A DNA stretch of 64,000 bases from Spodoptera frugiperda. Lineage: Eukaryota > Arthropoda > Insecta > Lepidoptera > Noctuidae. The position numbers and the translations under genes are program-made. The notes below the pieces were generated by a model. The model had not been told where the DNA came from, made no database searches, and saw nothing but the letters and a program-made list of their open reading frames with translations. This document shows, piece by piece, positions 44,739-56,711 of this stretch. The stretch lies in NCBI RefSeq assembly GCF_023101765.2, contig NC_064214.1, forward strand, positions 1,060,001-1,124,000, given 5' to 3'. How positions within the stretch are numbered: position 1 is the first letter of the stretch; the number at the start of each line of letters is the position of its first letter.

Positions 44739-44940
44739 ACGGTTGGCGCAGTGGCTGGGCAACTGGCTGCCATGCAACGTGTAGTTTCAGTTCCCGCACG
44801 GAGCAATTATTTGTGTGATCCACAAAATTGTTGTTCCCGATCTCATTGTTAAGTGCATGTGACATTTTATGTTTATAAACGCACCTACGACACAAGAAAA
44901 ACCGTAGTGTGGGTGTGTCTTGTTTAAAAAAATCATAAAG
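44739..44940 (+). mobile_element. tRNA-derived SINE, copy 4
   Basis: Head ACGGTTGGCGCAGTGGCTGG, GCAACTGGCTGCCATGCAAC, damaged B box GTTTCAGTTCCCGCACGGAG, body GTGTGATCCACAAAATTGTT, CATTGTTAAGTGCATGTGAC, TTATAAACGCACCTACGACA, end AAGAAAAACCGTAGTGTGGG, followed by an A-rich tail at about 44923. The B-box change (GGTTCGA to GTTTCAG) suggests that this copy can no longer drive Pol III transcription. Confidence 0.85.
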
Positions 44941-46815
44941 CAATAATATTATTTTCTTTTATTTCACTTACCTACTAATCAAATATCTTAACAAGTCAGA
45001 TAACTTTTTACATGTCCACAACTAGACTATTTATTTCATCCAACCCATACATACATAAAATGTCTTCTGTCATCAGTTCTACAACATTGTACAAAATGTA
45101 AGTATGCAGTAAATAATTCCAACGTTTTTAGTCCTCGTAAATAGAAGAACATTTCTTGCTTACATTTCATGGAACGTTGCGTTTTTCAAGAACTACCTGC
45201 CAAGGTGATAACGTATGTGCTACGGTTGAAATTCCGCTTGTCAACGATACAACAGTTAACGAAAATACGAGTAGCTTTACATGGGAATTTATTTTAAACT
45301 GGATAAGGTGAACTGAAATGGGAATGGTTTATTGCATTTTAAATAGTAGTGTTTTTTCTTTGATTAATGATCAGTAGTGATGATGCTATTGGTTAGCTGA
45401 AGATAGCGATTTTAGTTAATAAGTTGATTAAATACTAATTGTGATAATAGCTGGACTATTTACAAAATAAGAGATTCTAAGTTGAACCCTCTTAGACAAA
45501 TGACATAAACGCTAAATAATTAACTAAAAACAATAGTTTACTTAATTAAATACGTATACTAGTAAATCGATTAGTTTCGAGTCACAGAGTGACTTTTCAT
45601 TTATAAACAGCTTGCGCAGACGCGTGTCGTCTCGGCTTTGCTTTTTTCAATATATTTACGTGAGTAAACCATTGCTATTAGTTTATTTTAGAGAGTCATA
45701 TCACGATAGTTATTATAAAAATATAGTATAAATGCTAGTCAATTCAGATGATTAGGCCAATAGTGTTAATTAGGTTATACAGTATATAGAATAGGCTTTG
45801 TTTAATATTTAGTCATTAAGAATTTTTAGTTATTCTACGTCTGACCACTATTATAGAATTTAATTGGCAAAAAGTACATCTCTATTCACCGTCCTCGCGT
45901 TGAGTAAAAAACAACAAGCATCATTGTCGGCCTTATCTTTGAACAAAATTATTCATTTGCTTTTTTTAAGTAGGTTATAAAAACGAAACGTGCCCGGGTG
46001 CAAACTTAGAGGTAATCCTTCGTTGACACATTACGATTACTGAAGGATAATCCGCTTTGTATTTTTCTGTAATATGAAGAGTAAGTGCTGTGATAAAATA
46101 TATTTCTTTAAAGATAATTTTAGTGCAGTGACGAGAGTGGATAAAATTATTTTGATTTGTGTGTGAGGTTTTTGTCTGATGTAATGGAATTATTGAATTT
46201 CAATTAGATAATTATTTACCTACATTGCTGATTTATCTTTGTTATACTTTGACAAACGTGTATTAAGGCACTATTTTACCTATATATATATTTCTACTCA
46301 GCGGTCACAAGGTGTTATGTTAAATAAACTGCTGTTTGTTGCCCTTAATAAAATAAGATGCATAGTAATTTTACAAAGGTTTTTTCAACAGTTTTGTCAC
46401 TATTCTTCTTTAAACGACGAATGTTTTAACAAAACCCCTCGATGTAAATACTACAATTTCAGGAACACAAGTGGCAAAGAGCTGCCATTCATCCTTGTTT
46501 AAGAGAAAAACAAAAATAAATGTCAGAATAGGTCACTTAAATCTGGCAAAGGCAAGGAAGCTTTAAGATAACGAACTTCACGGAGATCTAAAGAAACGCC
46601 TCCGGCTACCGGTGTCGCAACTTGAAGGTTTGAATTTATGTGTCTAACACGAAACGCCGGCTTGACAAGGGAATAGGAAGTTAAGATTTTAGGTCATGAT
46701 CTAATTATTGTGAGACTGTATTCATTTTTGCGTGTCGTGACGATAGACTTCATTTTTTATTTATTTATTTCATTGTAGAGGCTTTTAACTAATATGTTAC
46801 GTTAGCTAAAGAGAT
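44941..46815. other. Noncoding stretch
   Basis: No gene. A frame at 46239-46502 (87 codons) has no motif. The patch AACGCCTCCGGCTACCGGTG near 46595-46614 is GC-richer but has no second copy. Confidence 0.5.
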
Positions 46816-46870
46816 TTATGATCTGTGAGTTTGTTTCGGCATTTTTTCTCAGAATAGTCCGATAAGAAAC
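46816..46870 (+). repeat. LINE-like 3' fragment (GTTTGTTTCGGCATTTCTTC type), copy 2
   Basis: TATGATCTGTGAGTTTGTTT, CGGCATTTTTTCTCAGAATA, GTCCGATAAGAAAC. It matches 38916-38990. Confidence 0.5.
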
Positions 46871-46939
46871 TGCAATGTACAAACAATCTGCTAAACGTGA
46901 AGATTATGTAGGGTGGAAATGGCTCCCTCTTATTATCCC

Positions 46940-47130
46940 TCTTATGCAGCGGAGACTCTTATCCAGCAGAGAAGCAACCAGCACAGGCTGATGAAGTTGA
47001 TATTGTGATTGCAAAACATCTCATCAAAAATTCGACACCATCGCTCTCTGTTAAAGCTGCAAGCTGAACTGCGATGTTCAAACATCATGTTGACTAAGCG
47101 TGAACAATTATCACAGCAGTTTAAAAAGAA
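46940..47130 (+). other. Possible eroded transposon coding remnant
   Basis: One plus frame (about 46965-47030, AEKQPAQADEVDIVIAKHL then IKNSTPSLSVKAAS) ends in a stop; the next frame carries on as LRCSNIMLTKREQLSQQFKK. The charged, GC-average composition and a shift between frames suggest a decayed coding segment of a mobile element. I cannot name the family. It leads directly into the duplicated noncoding block. Confidence 0.3.
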
Positions 47131-47275
47131 TAAAGTTCGCGAGATATGCACCACTTTAAACCTGAATTGTTTGAAGTTTTTTTCTAATTAGGATACTTGT
47201 CCAGTTAATGATGCGCAGAGCACGACAGTGTAAGTGGTGTGTCATTGGAGAAGCTTTTGTTTGTAAGATAGTAAA
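47131..47275 (+). repeat. Duplicated block D, copy 1
   Basis: AAAGTTCGCGAGATATGCAC, CACTTTAAACCTGAATTGTT, TTTTTTTCTAATTAGGATAC, TTGTCCAGTTAATGATGCGC, CACGACAGTGTAAGTGGTGT, GTCATTGGAGAAGCTTTTGT. The second copy lies 384 bp downstream (first shared word 47134 and 47518). Confidence 0.75.
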
Positions 47276-47514
47276 AGTTTTGATAATGGCGATAAATAAA
47301 TCTTAAAACTATTTAGAAGGCGACCTATTTTAAAGTAAAAAGGTCTGGCCACAATTTTCCTTGGTGGCAATCGATACGACATAATACCTGCCCATTCAAT
47401 TTTCTAATTTCTAGTGCATACATGAAATTAACCTAGTTTTATTTCAAACATCAACAAAGACTGTAGAGTGTAGTAGCACATGAACAAAAGCTCACAGGCA
47501 TTGTCTGAAAATGA
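47276..47514. other. Spacer between duplicated blocks
   Basis: Unique AT-rich sequence; contains AGGTCTGGCCACAATTTTCC near 47340. No feature. Total under 300 bp. Confidence 0.5.
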
Positions 47515-47690
47515 ATGAAGTTCGCGAGATATGCACCACTTTAAACCTGATGTTTTTGATTGTTAAGTTACTTGTGTTTTTTTTTTCTAATTAGGTCAAT
47601 ACTTGTCCTGTTAATGATGCGAAGAGCTAAAGATAGACGACAGTGTGATTCGTGTGTTATTGGAGAAGCGCGTTTTGTTTGTCACCTCGA
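47515..47690 (+). repeat. Duplicated block D, copy 2
   Basis: GAAGTTCGCGAGATATGCAC, CACTTTAAACCTGATGTTTT, TTTTTTTCTAATTAGGTCAA, TACTTGTCCTGTTAATGATG, GACAGTGTGATTCGTGTGTT, ATTGGAGAAGCGCGTTTTGT. It has small insertions relative to copy 1. Confidence 0.75.
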
Positions 47691-47699
47691 GTCCCAATA

Positions 47700-48630
47700 A
47701 TTGCCGGATAATGATGCATCAAACTACCCATCATTCTTACCAGAATATACTATTGTAGAATGGCGACTGAGAAAGATTAGTATGCATATTTCGCAGATTT
47801 TTTCATTTTTCGAGTTCACTGGTATTAGCCACATTTTGGCCTGGTTTCAAACGATAATACGGCTTAACCACACTGCACGTCTGCCCATTAAGAATTTCAC
47901 AAATTGGACTATAACTGCCAGAGATATGCATTTGTCAAACACAAACAGATTAGGTACCTACATATACATATAAATCAGACAGCACATCAAGCTACCCATC
48001 ATTCTATACCAGATATGCTACCATCTGTCCTGAATTTTATGGTTACTCAGAAAGATAAGCTAATATACATCACTTAAACTCAAACGCAGAGCACATTCTG
48101 TTCATTTTTAAGGAGTTCCCTGGATTATCTTCTATATTTATGGTCAGACTTTAAAAAAAATATATGGGACCACACTGACATCGTACTCTTTCAAACACAA
48201 AAAGAATTTCTCAAATCGGTCTATAACTGCCGGAGATATCGATTAACATACATAAAAAAAAAGTTTTTGTTAATTATCTCAAAAAGTGCTGAACCAATTT
48301 CGATAAAATTTTAATGGAACAACGTCTGATGTAAGACCTACGAAATACAACAATTATCATCCAAATCAGTTCATAAACGACACAGTTATTCGCGAACAGA
48401 AATAGTAAATGTTTGTATTGATATTTGTTTTTGTTAATTATCTCAAAAAGTGCTGAACCAATTTTGATAAAATTTTAATGGGACCACCTCTGGTATAAGA
48501 CCTACGAAATACAAAAAGAATCATCAAAATCGGTTCATAAACGACAAAGTTATCCGCGAACAAACATAAAAAAAAAGCATATATACGGCCGAATTGAGAA
48601 CCTCCTCCTTTTTTTGAAGTCGGTTAAAAA
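47700..48630 (+). mobile_element. Helitron-like tandem noncoding block
   Basis: Two diverged units begin GCATCAAACTACCCATCATT (47717) and ACATCAAGCTACCCATCATT (about 47983). They are followed by two close units of 164 bp beginning TAATTATCTCAAAAAGTGCT (48271 and 48435), each with GAACCAATTT, GATAAAATTTTAATGG and TAAGACCTACGAAATACAA. The block ends ACGGCCGAATTGAGAACCTC, CTCCTTTTTTTGAAGTCGGT, TAAAAA, a very common lepidopteran terminus. The repeated words read like sequential copies of one noncoding module, as in Helitron-derived or similar elements. Confidence 0.6.
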
Positions 48631-49474
48631 GCACAAACGTTTTTCTACATTTGACTTACCAGAAATAGAGACTGTTTTATTGCTAGTTTAAAAAATTACA
48701 GATCTAAAGCCATAAAATAAAATAACATAACAATGTGCTTATTTTATCAATGAAACAAAATGGTTTGCGGCAGTGGTGCATTTATGTGTTTATTTTTCAT
48801 AAAAAAATGTGCGAAATAGAAAGTGTACCTTTTCCTTTTTCTTCTTGAATGGCAACCGGGTCTCCAATAAGGTGAACATCCATGCCATGCCATCCTATAA
48901 TTAATTAATACTTAGCAAGATTTTAGAATGGAATTCTACGTAATTATGATATTCAGCAATTAAGCGATTAAAATGAACATAATCGTTCTACCAATCAGAC
49001 AATAACAATATAGGTACGGTACATAAGTAGCTATATATTAATTTATGGATCTATTTACTGTAAGACGTAAATATAAACTCAGTTTAATTAGTAACTGTTT
49101 TGTTTATGTTGCTGATTATCGAAGCGGGCGTTTGCGGTCATGAGCAAACTGCGGGTTGATTAGGTAGGGATTATCTTAAGCTTGGGCTAAGCTAAATATA
49201 TCGATCGCCGTGTCTTATGTAATGTTTAACATTTAGTAGAACGTAATACGTAAGTATTATCACTATGAACCGGTAACGGTTTTTATTTCAACAAAGAGAC
49301 AATGATTATATTAGGAGACTATAAAAAGAAGACTAAAGATGTAAATCTATTTCTTTGCACGAAAGTTATTAGTTAAATATGAATAACAAGCGAAAAACTT
49401 AGTTAACATTAAGGAATTACAATAAAAAGGGAATTGTTTTTTTCGAAACAGTAATAATTTTGGAAATCCTTTTT
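48631..49474. other. AT-rich noncoding stretch
   Basis: Nothing supported. Confidence 0.6.
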
Positions 49475-49700
49475 TACATATTACACATGGACGCTGTAAG
49501 CGTGCGGGCTACGTGCTTACTACTCGCCGACAGCAAACCGGCGGCTGTAACCCGCCGCACCCCCCGAAACAACGTCGCATCACTCGCTGTCGGTGCGCCG
49601 ACAGCAAGCTTGCACCTCGCGGGCAACGCACCGTAAGCACGCTGGCAGCTAGCGGTAGTCACAAGCCGTGCCGAAGCCGTGCTTGTAGAATGTGATTCGA
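49475..49700. other. GC- and CpG-rich island of unknown nature
   Basis: About 220 bp rich in CpG within AT-rich DNA. Internal structure: GCTGTCGG-TGCG-CCGACAGC, a perfect 8-bp hairpin; CGCCGACAGCAA twice (49527 and 49595); and CGGCGG...CCCGCCG. Frames are open both ways (49474-49764 minus, 96 codons; 49513-49695 plus, 60 codons); the minus one reads ALPARCKLAVGAPTASDATL. No initiator, splice pair or known domain decides between exon, transposon piece and GC-rich foldback. Confidence 0.45.
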
Positions 49701-50175
49701 CCTCCATGCTTCTCGAGATACTAGTGTACTTTACTATTTGAGGAATTACAATCAGGCGACCCATAATCTTTATTCCTATCTGTTAATAGCATGATAAAAT
49801 ACCTTATGAAAACAATTAATTTCCTTACACGTGTTCCTCTGAATAATTGAAAAATAACTAGTTTAAAAGTGAGAAAATTAAAAGTTTCCACAATTACACC
49901 CAGACGAGTTAGCGATAAAAACTTACTTAAGTTCAGTGGAGAATGAAATTAACACTAACTCTGGAAATTGTTAAGATTTTCTGAAGAAAGACAGACTTAT
50001 GTGTTTTATGTAGTAATTTTTATGTTTTGTTTCTTTCATTTAGGTTTTTTTGTCTTTTATAAGCGATGATCTTTTCAACTTATTAGATTAAAACAAAAAT
50101 AATATCATTCTTGAATTGGTCCTGATAGTGAGTGTGGTATTGGTCGGCATGATTTTAATTTAAAGCGTTTAAAAT
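49701..50175. other. AT-rich noncoding stretch
   Basis: Nothing supported. Confidence 0.6.
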
Positions 50176-50240
50176 TGTCTAGGCCTTTGCCCTGCAGTGG
50201 GCCGATCATGGCTGAAAATAAAATAATTAAATAAAAATTG
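50176..50240 (+). mobile_element. LINE 3' tail (GCCTTTGCCCTGCAGTGGG type)
   Basis: TGTCTAGGCCTTTGCCCTGC, AGTGGGCCGATCATGGCTGA, AAATAAAATAATTAAATAAA. This is a very common moth non-LTR 3' end; only the extreme tail is present. Confidence 0.6.
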
Positions 50241-51792
50241 TTCTAAAGCTTGATGTGTGCCATAAACATTATTATTTAGTCAGACGAAAAGTACGCCTTT
50301 TCAGAGTGTCTGTCCAAAAAGCGAGTGACTTAATATTTCGTATTCACATATTTCGTGTATAATTCACAGAAATACAGTCTGGTCCTCAATTTGTTCTAAA
50401 ACATTACTCTAAAGAGGAACGGTCTTGAAATATTCATGACGTACAATATTCATCAAGCAACTATCATTTTATAAATCTAAGCCACTCTTGTACGTAAAGG
50501 CTTAATTTCCGTACCGTCTGGTGACTCCGGTCTTGTCTTCATTAAGGTCTGCCAGCGTCTCGGGTTGCGGCCCATTGTGGTTGCCTAGATTTAATATTTA
50601 GGTTACACTGCTATACGCTCCAGGTATACGTGGTTTTACCAAAATAGTCTACCTAGATTGTTATGACTGGATTTTGTAACTTTAGAACTTAATGTTTGAA
50701 ATCCTATGTATTGAAATAATGGTTTAGATTTCTACCGCATGTAATATATTCATATTTATTATTGGTATGTATTTTTTATCCTTTTAGAGTCACTGTTCAT
50801 GGTTATGGATCCCTGATAGTAGACCTCAGTTACGCGAAAAGGTCTAAACTAAGTAAATATGTCACGTGATAATTATTATAAAAAAATACATTGTTTCATT
50901 TCCATCTTTAAAACTGAGGCCGTAACTTTCATTTTCAATCTAATTTAAGAAATATTTTCTTAACTCTGTTCAGAAGCAGTTGAGTCTATGATACTTTGAT
51001 GTAATAATGGACTATGTAGGAATACCTGAGGTCCTCTACCCGAAACAACAGTACGTGTACCGTGTACCTATACCATTCTATTTCCATTCTCGGTGTGCAC
51101 TCTCGGAGTTTCGCATTCGCTGTTGTTCGCAAATTGGACTCTAATTAACGTAATTGAGATCTCCACGACGAGTGTCTAACCTCAGCGAGGAAAACTGTGG
51201 TGGATGAGCGAAAATGAATAAAGGAAAATAGAAGATAACTGAAATGTAACTAACTATTGTTTTGCATTGATATTCTTTTGTAAAATTAATAATGATTTAG
51301 ATTAAAATGAATAAAATGAAAACGAAAGAATGTTTCCATGTTAATTCCTAAAATTATTTCTAGTAAAATATTCTATCAATTAGATAAGTTTTTTTTTATT
51401 AATAGTTACGAATCTATAATTGACATCTGGATATACTCCGATCCGGAGTAAGTATTGGTACTTAAAGATGGTGAAAAATGCTGCTAGAAAATTCAGAAAG
51501 AATTGTCCGAAATAGAAATAAAGAATACGTAAGCCAGACAGGACCTAAAACTTTGCATGCGGGGTAAAGTTTTTTGAAAAGGGATAAACCGAAAAGTTAG
51601 TACATTATACTTCTCATAAACAGCTAAGTATTCAGTGAAAGGGTTTCTAGAAGAAAATCAGACTCGTGTGATAGGTTAGTTACAAAGTCCAAGTACAACT
51701 TTGAACTACTTACGATTTTCTGGCTATAAATCTGTCTGACTAAATCCTACTTGATCCCGGGATGTGACAGTTCTTTTTGTCATTCTTTGATG
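50241..51792. other. Noncoding stretch
   Basis: A GC-richer patch at 50510-50590 (CCGTCTGGTGACTCCGGTCT, GCCAGCGTCTCGGGTTGCGG) has no second copy and no frame of note. The rest is AT-rich. Confidence 0.5.
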
Positions 51793-51998
51793 CAAGGTTG
51801 GCGCCGTGTCTAGGCAACTGGCTGCCGCGCAACGTGTAGCGGGTTCGATGCGGGAATCGGTTCAACTCTTTGTGTTATCCGCAAATTGTTTTTTCGGGTC
51901 TGGGTGTCATGTGTATGTGAAATTGTATGTTTGTAAACGCACCTACAACACAGGAGAAAATCCTAGTGGGGGGCAACGTTTTTTAAAGAAAAAAAAAT
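51793..51998 (+). mobile_element. tRNA-derived SINE, copy 5
   Basis: Head CAAGGTTGGCGCCGTGTCTA, GGCAACTGGCTGCCGCGCAA, CGTGTAGCGGGTTCGATGCG with an intact GGTTCGA B-box core, GGAATCGGTTCAACTCTTTG, GGGTCTGGGTGTCATGTGTA, TTGTAAACGCACCTACAACA, CAGGAGAAAATCCTAGTGGG, GGGCAACGTTTTTTAAAG, A-rich tail. Among the most complete copies. A 66-codon frame inside it is fortuitous. Confidence 0.9.
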
Positions 51999-52580
51999 CT
52001 TCTTAAAACTTTCCCAACGTGTAACTATGAACTGTCACCTTAAATATGACGACGGACTCATCCATTATGTAAAATATGAATTTTATTATCTTGAATTTAC
52101 TATAATTCGCGTACAACTGTTCAAGTGTCTACCAAATCACCAATTATACGGTACTCTCAATTTATACACGTCAGTTACAAAGTACCAAATACTATCGAAT
52201 AATTTGAAAATGAATAGAAAAGAGTATTATTTTAACTTTGAGACACAAATGTGACCCTAGATTATAAGGTCCTTAGTACCCATGTGCTAAATTAACATGT
52301 CACACATTACATCTAGAGGAAATTATACTAGGCGTAAATTACCACATTGTTCAGACATTCAAATGTCCTGTGGTGTTCAAACCATTAAGCATGTACAACT
52401 GGACCGTTTAGTAACAAAATAAAGGCTACAAAGAGTCCAAATGGGTGTTAAATGTTTGTTAATCGACTTCGTGTAATTTTGTTTATATACTCGTAAATTT
52501 CTTAAAATATTATTGCTGTAATAAAAAAAAATAACATTATCCAAATATTATTTTTAAATATTGATAGTCATTTTGTACCA
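51999..52580. other. AT-rich noncoding stretch
   Basis: A 75-codon AT-driven frame (52027-52254) with no motif. Nothing else. Confidence 0.55.
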
Positions 52581-52750
52581 CACATAGGATGATGTCGACC
52601 CGGAGCTGCAGACTGCCTAGTGGGATAACTAGTTAACGGGGCTCCAGTTCGAAAAGCAGGAGGAGGAACGGGGTAGTTTTTAGGCAATAAGAGTCTGACT
52701 TTCCTCGCCCCAGGTGGAAGAAGTCATTTGGGTGATTTTCGCCCCAAAAA
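52581..52750 (+). mobile_element. GAT-tail repeat family G1, copy 3
   Basis: ACATAGGATGATGTCGACCC, GGAGCTGCAGACTGCCTAGT, GGGGCTCCAGTTCGAAAAGC, AGGAGGAGGAACGGGGTAGT, TTTTAGGCAATAAGAGTCTG, CTCGCCCCAGGTGGAAGAAG, then TGGGTGATTTTCGCCCC. Same block order as 6110. Confidence 0.7.
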
Positions 52751-54027
52751 TAACGAAAAGAAAAAAAAAACTAACTGGAATAACCTGCCAAATACTTTTG
52801 CAAACTAAAACCACAGTTACCTGGTAAAATAACATTTTCTTTTACCATCCTTCTTCTAAAATTTCCTCGGTTGAACAAATCAATTTAGAAAAAAGACTTA
52901 TGAATATTCATTTCAATTTTAACTTTATAAAAATAGTGGGTTGTTCCACTAAACCTCTTTGATATGAACGGAGGAGATTGTGTTTTATAATGACTTGGTG
53001 ACCGAATTTTGATCACGTCGACCAATCTTGTCGAAACTGCTTCTATACGTACTATCATAGTCTTTTAACTTTCTATATCTCGGATACTAGAGATGAGTTG
53101 GAGTTCTGGGCAGAATTCCAATGTGATCTTGAACAGAGATCATGTTCCAGTTAGCTGACAAAATAGTTTTAGCCACAAAGGACATGGCTAAACCAAAGTA
53201 TGGACGTCGTAACCCGTACAAATAAATATTGAATAAATATGGTACCTAGCAATAAATAAAGTCGCATAATTAAAAATTGATATTTTGTAATTAAGAAAGT
53301 CCAGAAACTTGGCATATCTGCGCAATCCTGAAAATAAAGTAGCGTTCCTACGTCAAACAACGTTACAAAAACTTGAAACTACAACACATTGCTGTGAACT
53401 TTTACTAAGGCGTTTTGATGTACCTGAGCCGCAAAGTTATTTATATATGAGGTAGATAGGTAAACAATTCTGCTTATACTAGATAATGAACACAAAGTAA
53501 CAGACACAAAATATATAGTAAGATTGTGCAATCTTATACAAATATATTTTGTGTCGATCAAAACATTTACAATTATTTGGTTTCAGAAAAAAGTCATTAT
53601 ATTACCGTTATTAAAAATTGAAGTTCGTTTAATTATTTCGATTTGATTTTCGGGGAAACTAATGTCTTAATAATAGCTTGCAGTACCTACTTCCGTGTTG
53701 TCATGTCAAACCACAACAGAAAAAAATCAATTATGAAACTTATTTTTTGTTAATTTTTGTTCACCAAGTTATAAGAATTAGTTAAACACAAAATAATTCA
53801 TAAGTGAATATTTAAATGATACGGGTTAGCGTGAAATTCATATTCTTGTTATTATGCCTGGGTCAGTCATTTAGCCATCTCCTTTATTGCTATATATATT
53901 ATAAAGTACAACATTTATTGAAGTTATTTAGCAATAGCGTATGATACTCGAAATCTTCCATGAACTATGTCCAATTATATTATTTTTACGACTCATATAC
54001 ATTGTATGTTATGGAAATAAGCACATT
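52751..54027. other. AT-rich noncoding stretch
   Basis: Nothing supported. The frames at 53169-53561 (minus) are hydrophobic and AT-driven. Confidence 0.55.
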
Positions 54028-54250
54028 TAGGTTGCTTTTCCATCAGATATGTGCTATGTAGCTATGCGAGGAAGATGCGTAGCTTAACTATGCGATGTAT
54101 CAATAGTAGACACACATCCATAGCTCGCATCTTTCCATATAAAATCATAGTTTAGCTAAATCTGTTTCTACCAGTGCTATGAATATGATTGGTGAAAGCC
54201 AAACGTATTCACAGCAACGTAGCATAGCACATATCTTTTGGAAAAGCACA
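54028..54250. mobile_element. MITE family M2, copy 2 (about 220 bp, both ends)
   Basis: The left end TTGCTTTTCCATCAGATATG, TGCTATG pairs with the right end CATAGCACATATCTTTTGGA, AAAGCACAC over about 26 bp with few mismatches. The interior has GCGAGGAAGATGCGTAGCTT and its inverse TAGCTCGCATCTTTCCATAT, so the element is a nested foldback. The fragment at 31378 belongs to it. Confidence 0.75.
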
Positions 54251-55171
54251 CTTATAGCACTGAATAAAAATATCATGAAATATCTAGAAAGCAATTATCT
54301 AAATACTAATACTAACAAAACAAGTCTAGACCATGAATATTACATCTAAAATCACGATTGTACCCACATCAAGATATGATCGTAAACACAGATGTTTGAA
54401 AACAATTAGTAATTCTCCAACACAATACGTTGAGCCTACAATAGAGCCAACACAATGGTAATTGGGAAATGGTTAGCATTCCCAATGGGCTGCTTGTAAC
54501 TGCTAGATTTAAATAGTATATGAATTTATTTGTGGGATTATAAATTTAAATGTACTTAATATGTCAAAGAATGTATAGTTATTTTAATTTCATTGGTAAC
54601 TCCACAATTTTGTTACGATACGTTTGTTTACATTGGGTGAATTTCTGTTGCAGCTTTTATTTTTTTTGAGATAATCTTAAGGGTGCGTAGATAATGTAAT
54701 TAGGGTTTGCACAATTTATGAAAAATTGGTATTTTTTTTATAAGATGCGATAATCCCAGACTGAAACTTAGGATATATTTTCTACTGAATAAATAGTGAT
54801 TTCCATGTCAAAGAGTACATCTTGAAAAAAAATGTTAACTTGTAAAAAGAACCTTTTAACGTTCTATTAAGAATAAATACAGTTCATATTTATAAAGTAG
54901 CTCATAACACAAATTGGAAGATTGCTCGAACATCGAATTTTTCGATAGGAATCCCGACTCCTTCAATATTGGCTCATTGGAATTCAAATCTCGCGTTCTC
55001 GGGAATCGCATGTCAGGTAATTTATGAAGTTTGGTAAAATATGGAGTTTTGGGTTTTTATTAAGAGCAAAGGAGTTTGTTTGAGAAAAGTATTTATTTAT
55101 TACACTTGTTTGATCACAAAATTGTCTGAGTAAAGGTAACAAGTTGTATTTTGATATTGAATATCACATAA
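54251..55171. other. AT-rich noncoding stretch
   Basis: Nothing supported. Confidence 0.6.
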
Positions 55172-55330
55172 ACAGCCTATAAGTAGCCACTGCTGACCAA
55201 AGGCCTCTTCTCACATAGAGAAGGTTTGAGCATTGATCACCACGCTTGCTCAATGCAGGTTGGCATTACGCAGATTGAATATGCTTTGAGCAAATCTTAG
55301 ATCTATTCTGAGACCTTAAACTCAGGAGAC
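55172..55330 (+). mobile_element. CR1/jockey-like LINE fragment
   Basis: AACAGCCTATAAGTAGCCAC, TGCTGACCAAAGGCCTCTTC, TCACATAGAGAAGGTTTGAG, CATTGATCACCACGCTTGCT, CAATGCAGGTTGGCATTACG. This block is a familiar moth repeat, and 2103-2215 is a distant relative. Noncoding remnant. Confidence 0.6.
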
Positions 55331-55954
55331 GTAATCATGACATCTCAAGAAACATGGCAGTGTAAAATAAACTAAGCAAAAACAAACAAATTAAAATGTG
55401 AAGGTCCATTTTCTTTAAGGAATTTTCCCATAAAAATAACCCTCAGTAATTGGCTAAATCCTTGAAATTCACAGCATAGCGTCACATTCAGGTTTCTATC
55501 AAAAACATTTCCTTCACAAATATTTTACTTTATTTTGACCGAAGCGGAAATTATAGTATTGTATAATAATTTATACTAATTATATACACCGTGGCTTAAA
55601 ATATATAATGATCTAAGAAACATTAAATTATAAGTTACAGTACTATATACTTAAAATCCTTTCTGTCCTCTTCAAATTAATTATACAAAACGATTTAATT
55701 TCCGGAGGTCGAATTTCGTAAATGTTACTCTGTCAATGTTTCAAACTATGAATAATTAAACATCTGGTATTTGATTTAGTGGAAGGGGATGTTTTGAAGG
55801 GAAATTTCCGTTTGGTGGATAGTGAAATTATGAAAGCCTCATTACACCAATTTTATATCTATAAACTTGTTAATGGATTCAATGTACCCTTAAAATACCA
55901 AAAAATACTCCTACACATACATAAAAGTCATCTAACAATAAGAGTAACTCTTTT
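55331..55954. other. AT-rich noncoding stretch
   Basis: An 87-codon frame (55779-56042) runs from here into the next repeat, so it is not a conserved gene. Confidence 0.55.
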
Positions 55955-56242
55955 AAATTATTTTAAAATATTAGACACGTATTTTGCATTTTCTTACGTT
56001 AACAAATACTTTCTTAGATATATCGATGTTTATATCGCGTGACGTCACTTCTACATTTTAAGATGACGTATTTGACTCCTTTAACTTTAATTAGTTGTAT
56101 GTATAGGTTTGTATGTATGTATTGTTATCTTATACGACAAAATAAAAAATAAAATATGTATCTAATATTTTTTCATTACCTTACTGATGGACTAAATAGA
56201 TTTTTAATTTTCATACCCCGTCATCATCCCTATTGCTAACGA
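55955..56242. mobile_element. MITE-like family M3, copy 3
   Basis: TTATTTTAAAATATTAGACA, CGTATTTTGCATT, ATCGCGTGACGTCACTTCTA, AAGATGACGTATTTGACTCC, TTTAACTTTAATTAG, ATTTTTAATTTTCATACCCC, GTCATCATCCCTATTGCTAA. It lies in the same orientation as 33838 and has the TGACGTCA core. Confidence 0.6.
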
Positions 56243-56711
56243 GTCAAAACAAGACATTTACGATGATTTTTTTTAAATGTACACAAACTAAGGATTTCCT
56301 TCCACGACTAGACAAACGATGGACACACAAAACATAAACGTCCAGTTGACGTATAAAAAAGGACGTTCCCAAAATAGACACATTTAACCTGACCCACTTA
56401 CTTACATCTGATCGATATTCAAGTATTTCGGTCAAACAATTTCCTATTATTTATTAAAACACCCTGTTCCATTTACTCTATAGTAAACAACACGTATGGT
56501 TTAAAAAATAATTATAGGTGCTCCTATGTTGAATAAATTCCGTGACATGAAAGTTAAAAGTGGTCTGATTTGTTTTATTGAAAATCGTATTAGGGAATTG
56601 GTAGTTTGGGATACGGTATGTTTATTTCTTAATAGACCTAATAGGATAAAATTATAATAATTAATATAAAAATACTAGCACATTATTATAAAAACTATTT
56701 TTACCAAATTC
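56243..56711. other. AT-rich noncoding stretch
   Basis: Nothing supported. Confidence 0.6.

Noticed and set aside
49474..49764. 96-codon frame in the GC island as a confident protein
   Set aside because: GC-rich DNA lacks stop codons by composition; frames are open on both strands and no domain or splice signal favours either.
51806..52006. 66-codon frame as a gene
   Set aside because: It is the translated body of SINE copy 5.
55779..56042. 87-codon plus-strand frame as a gene
   Set aside because: Its 3' part runs into MITE family M3, and the matching part of other M3 copies is not open.
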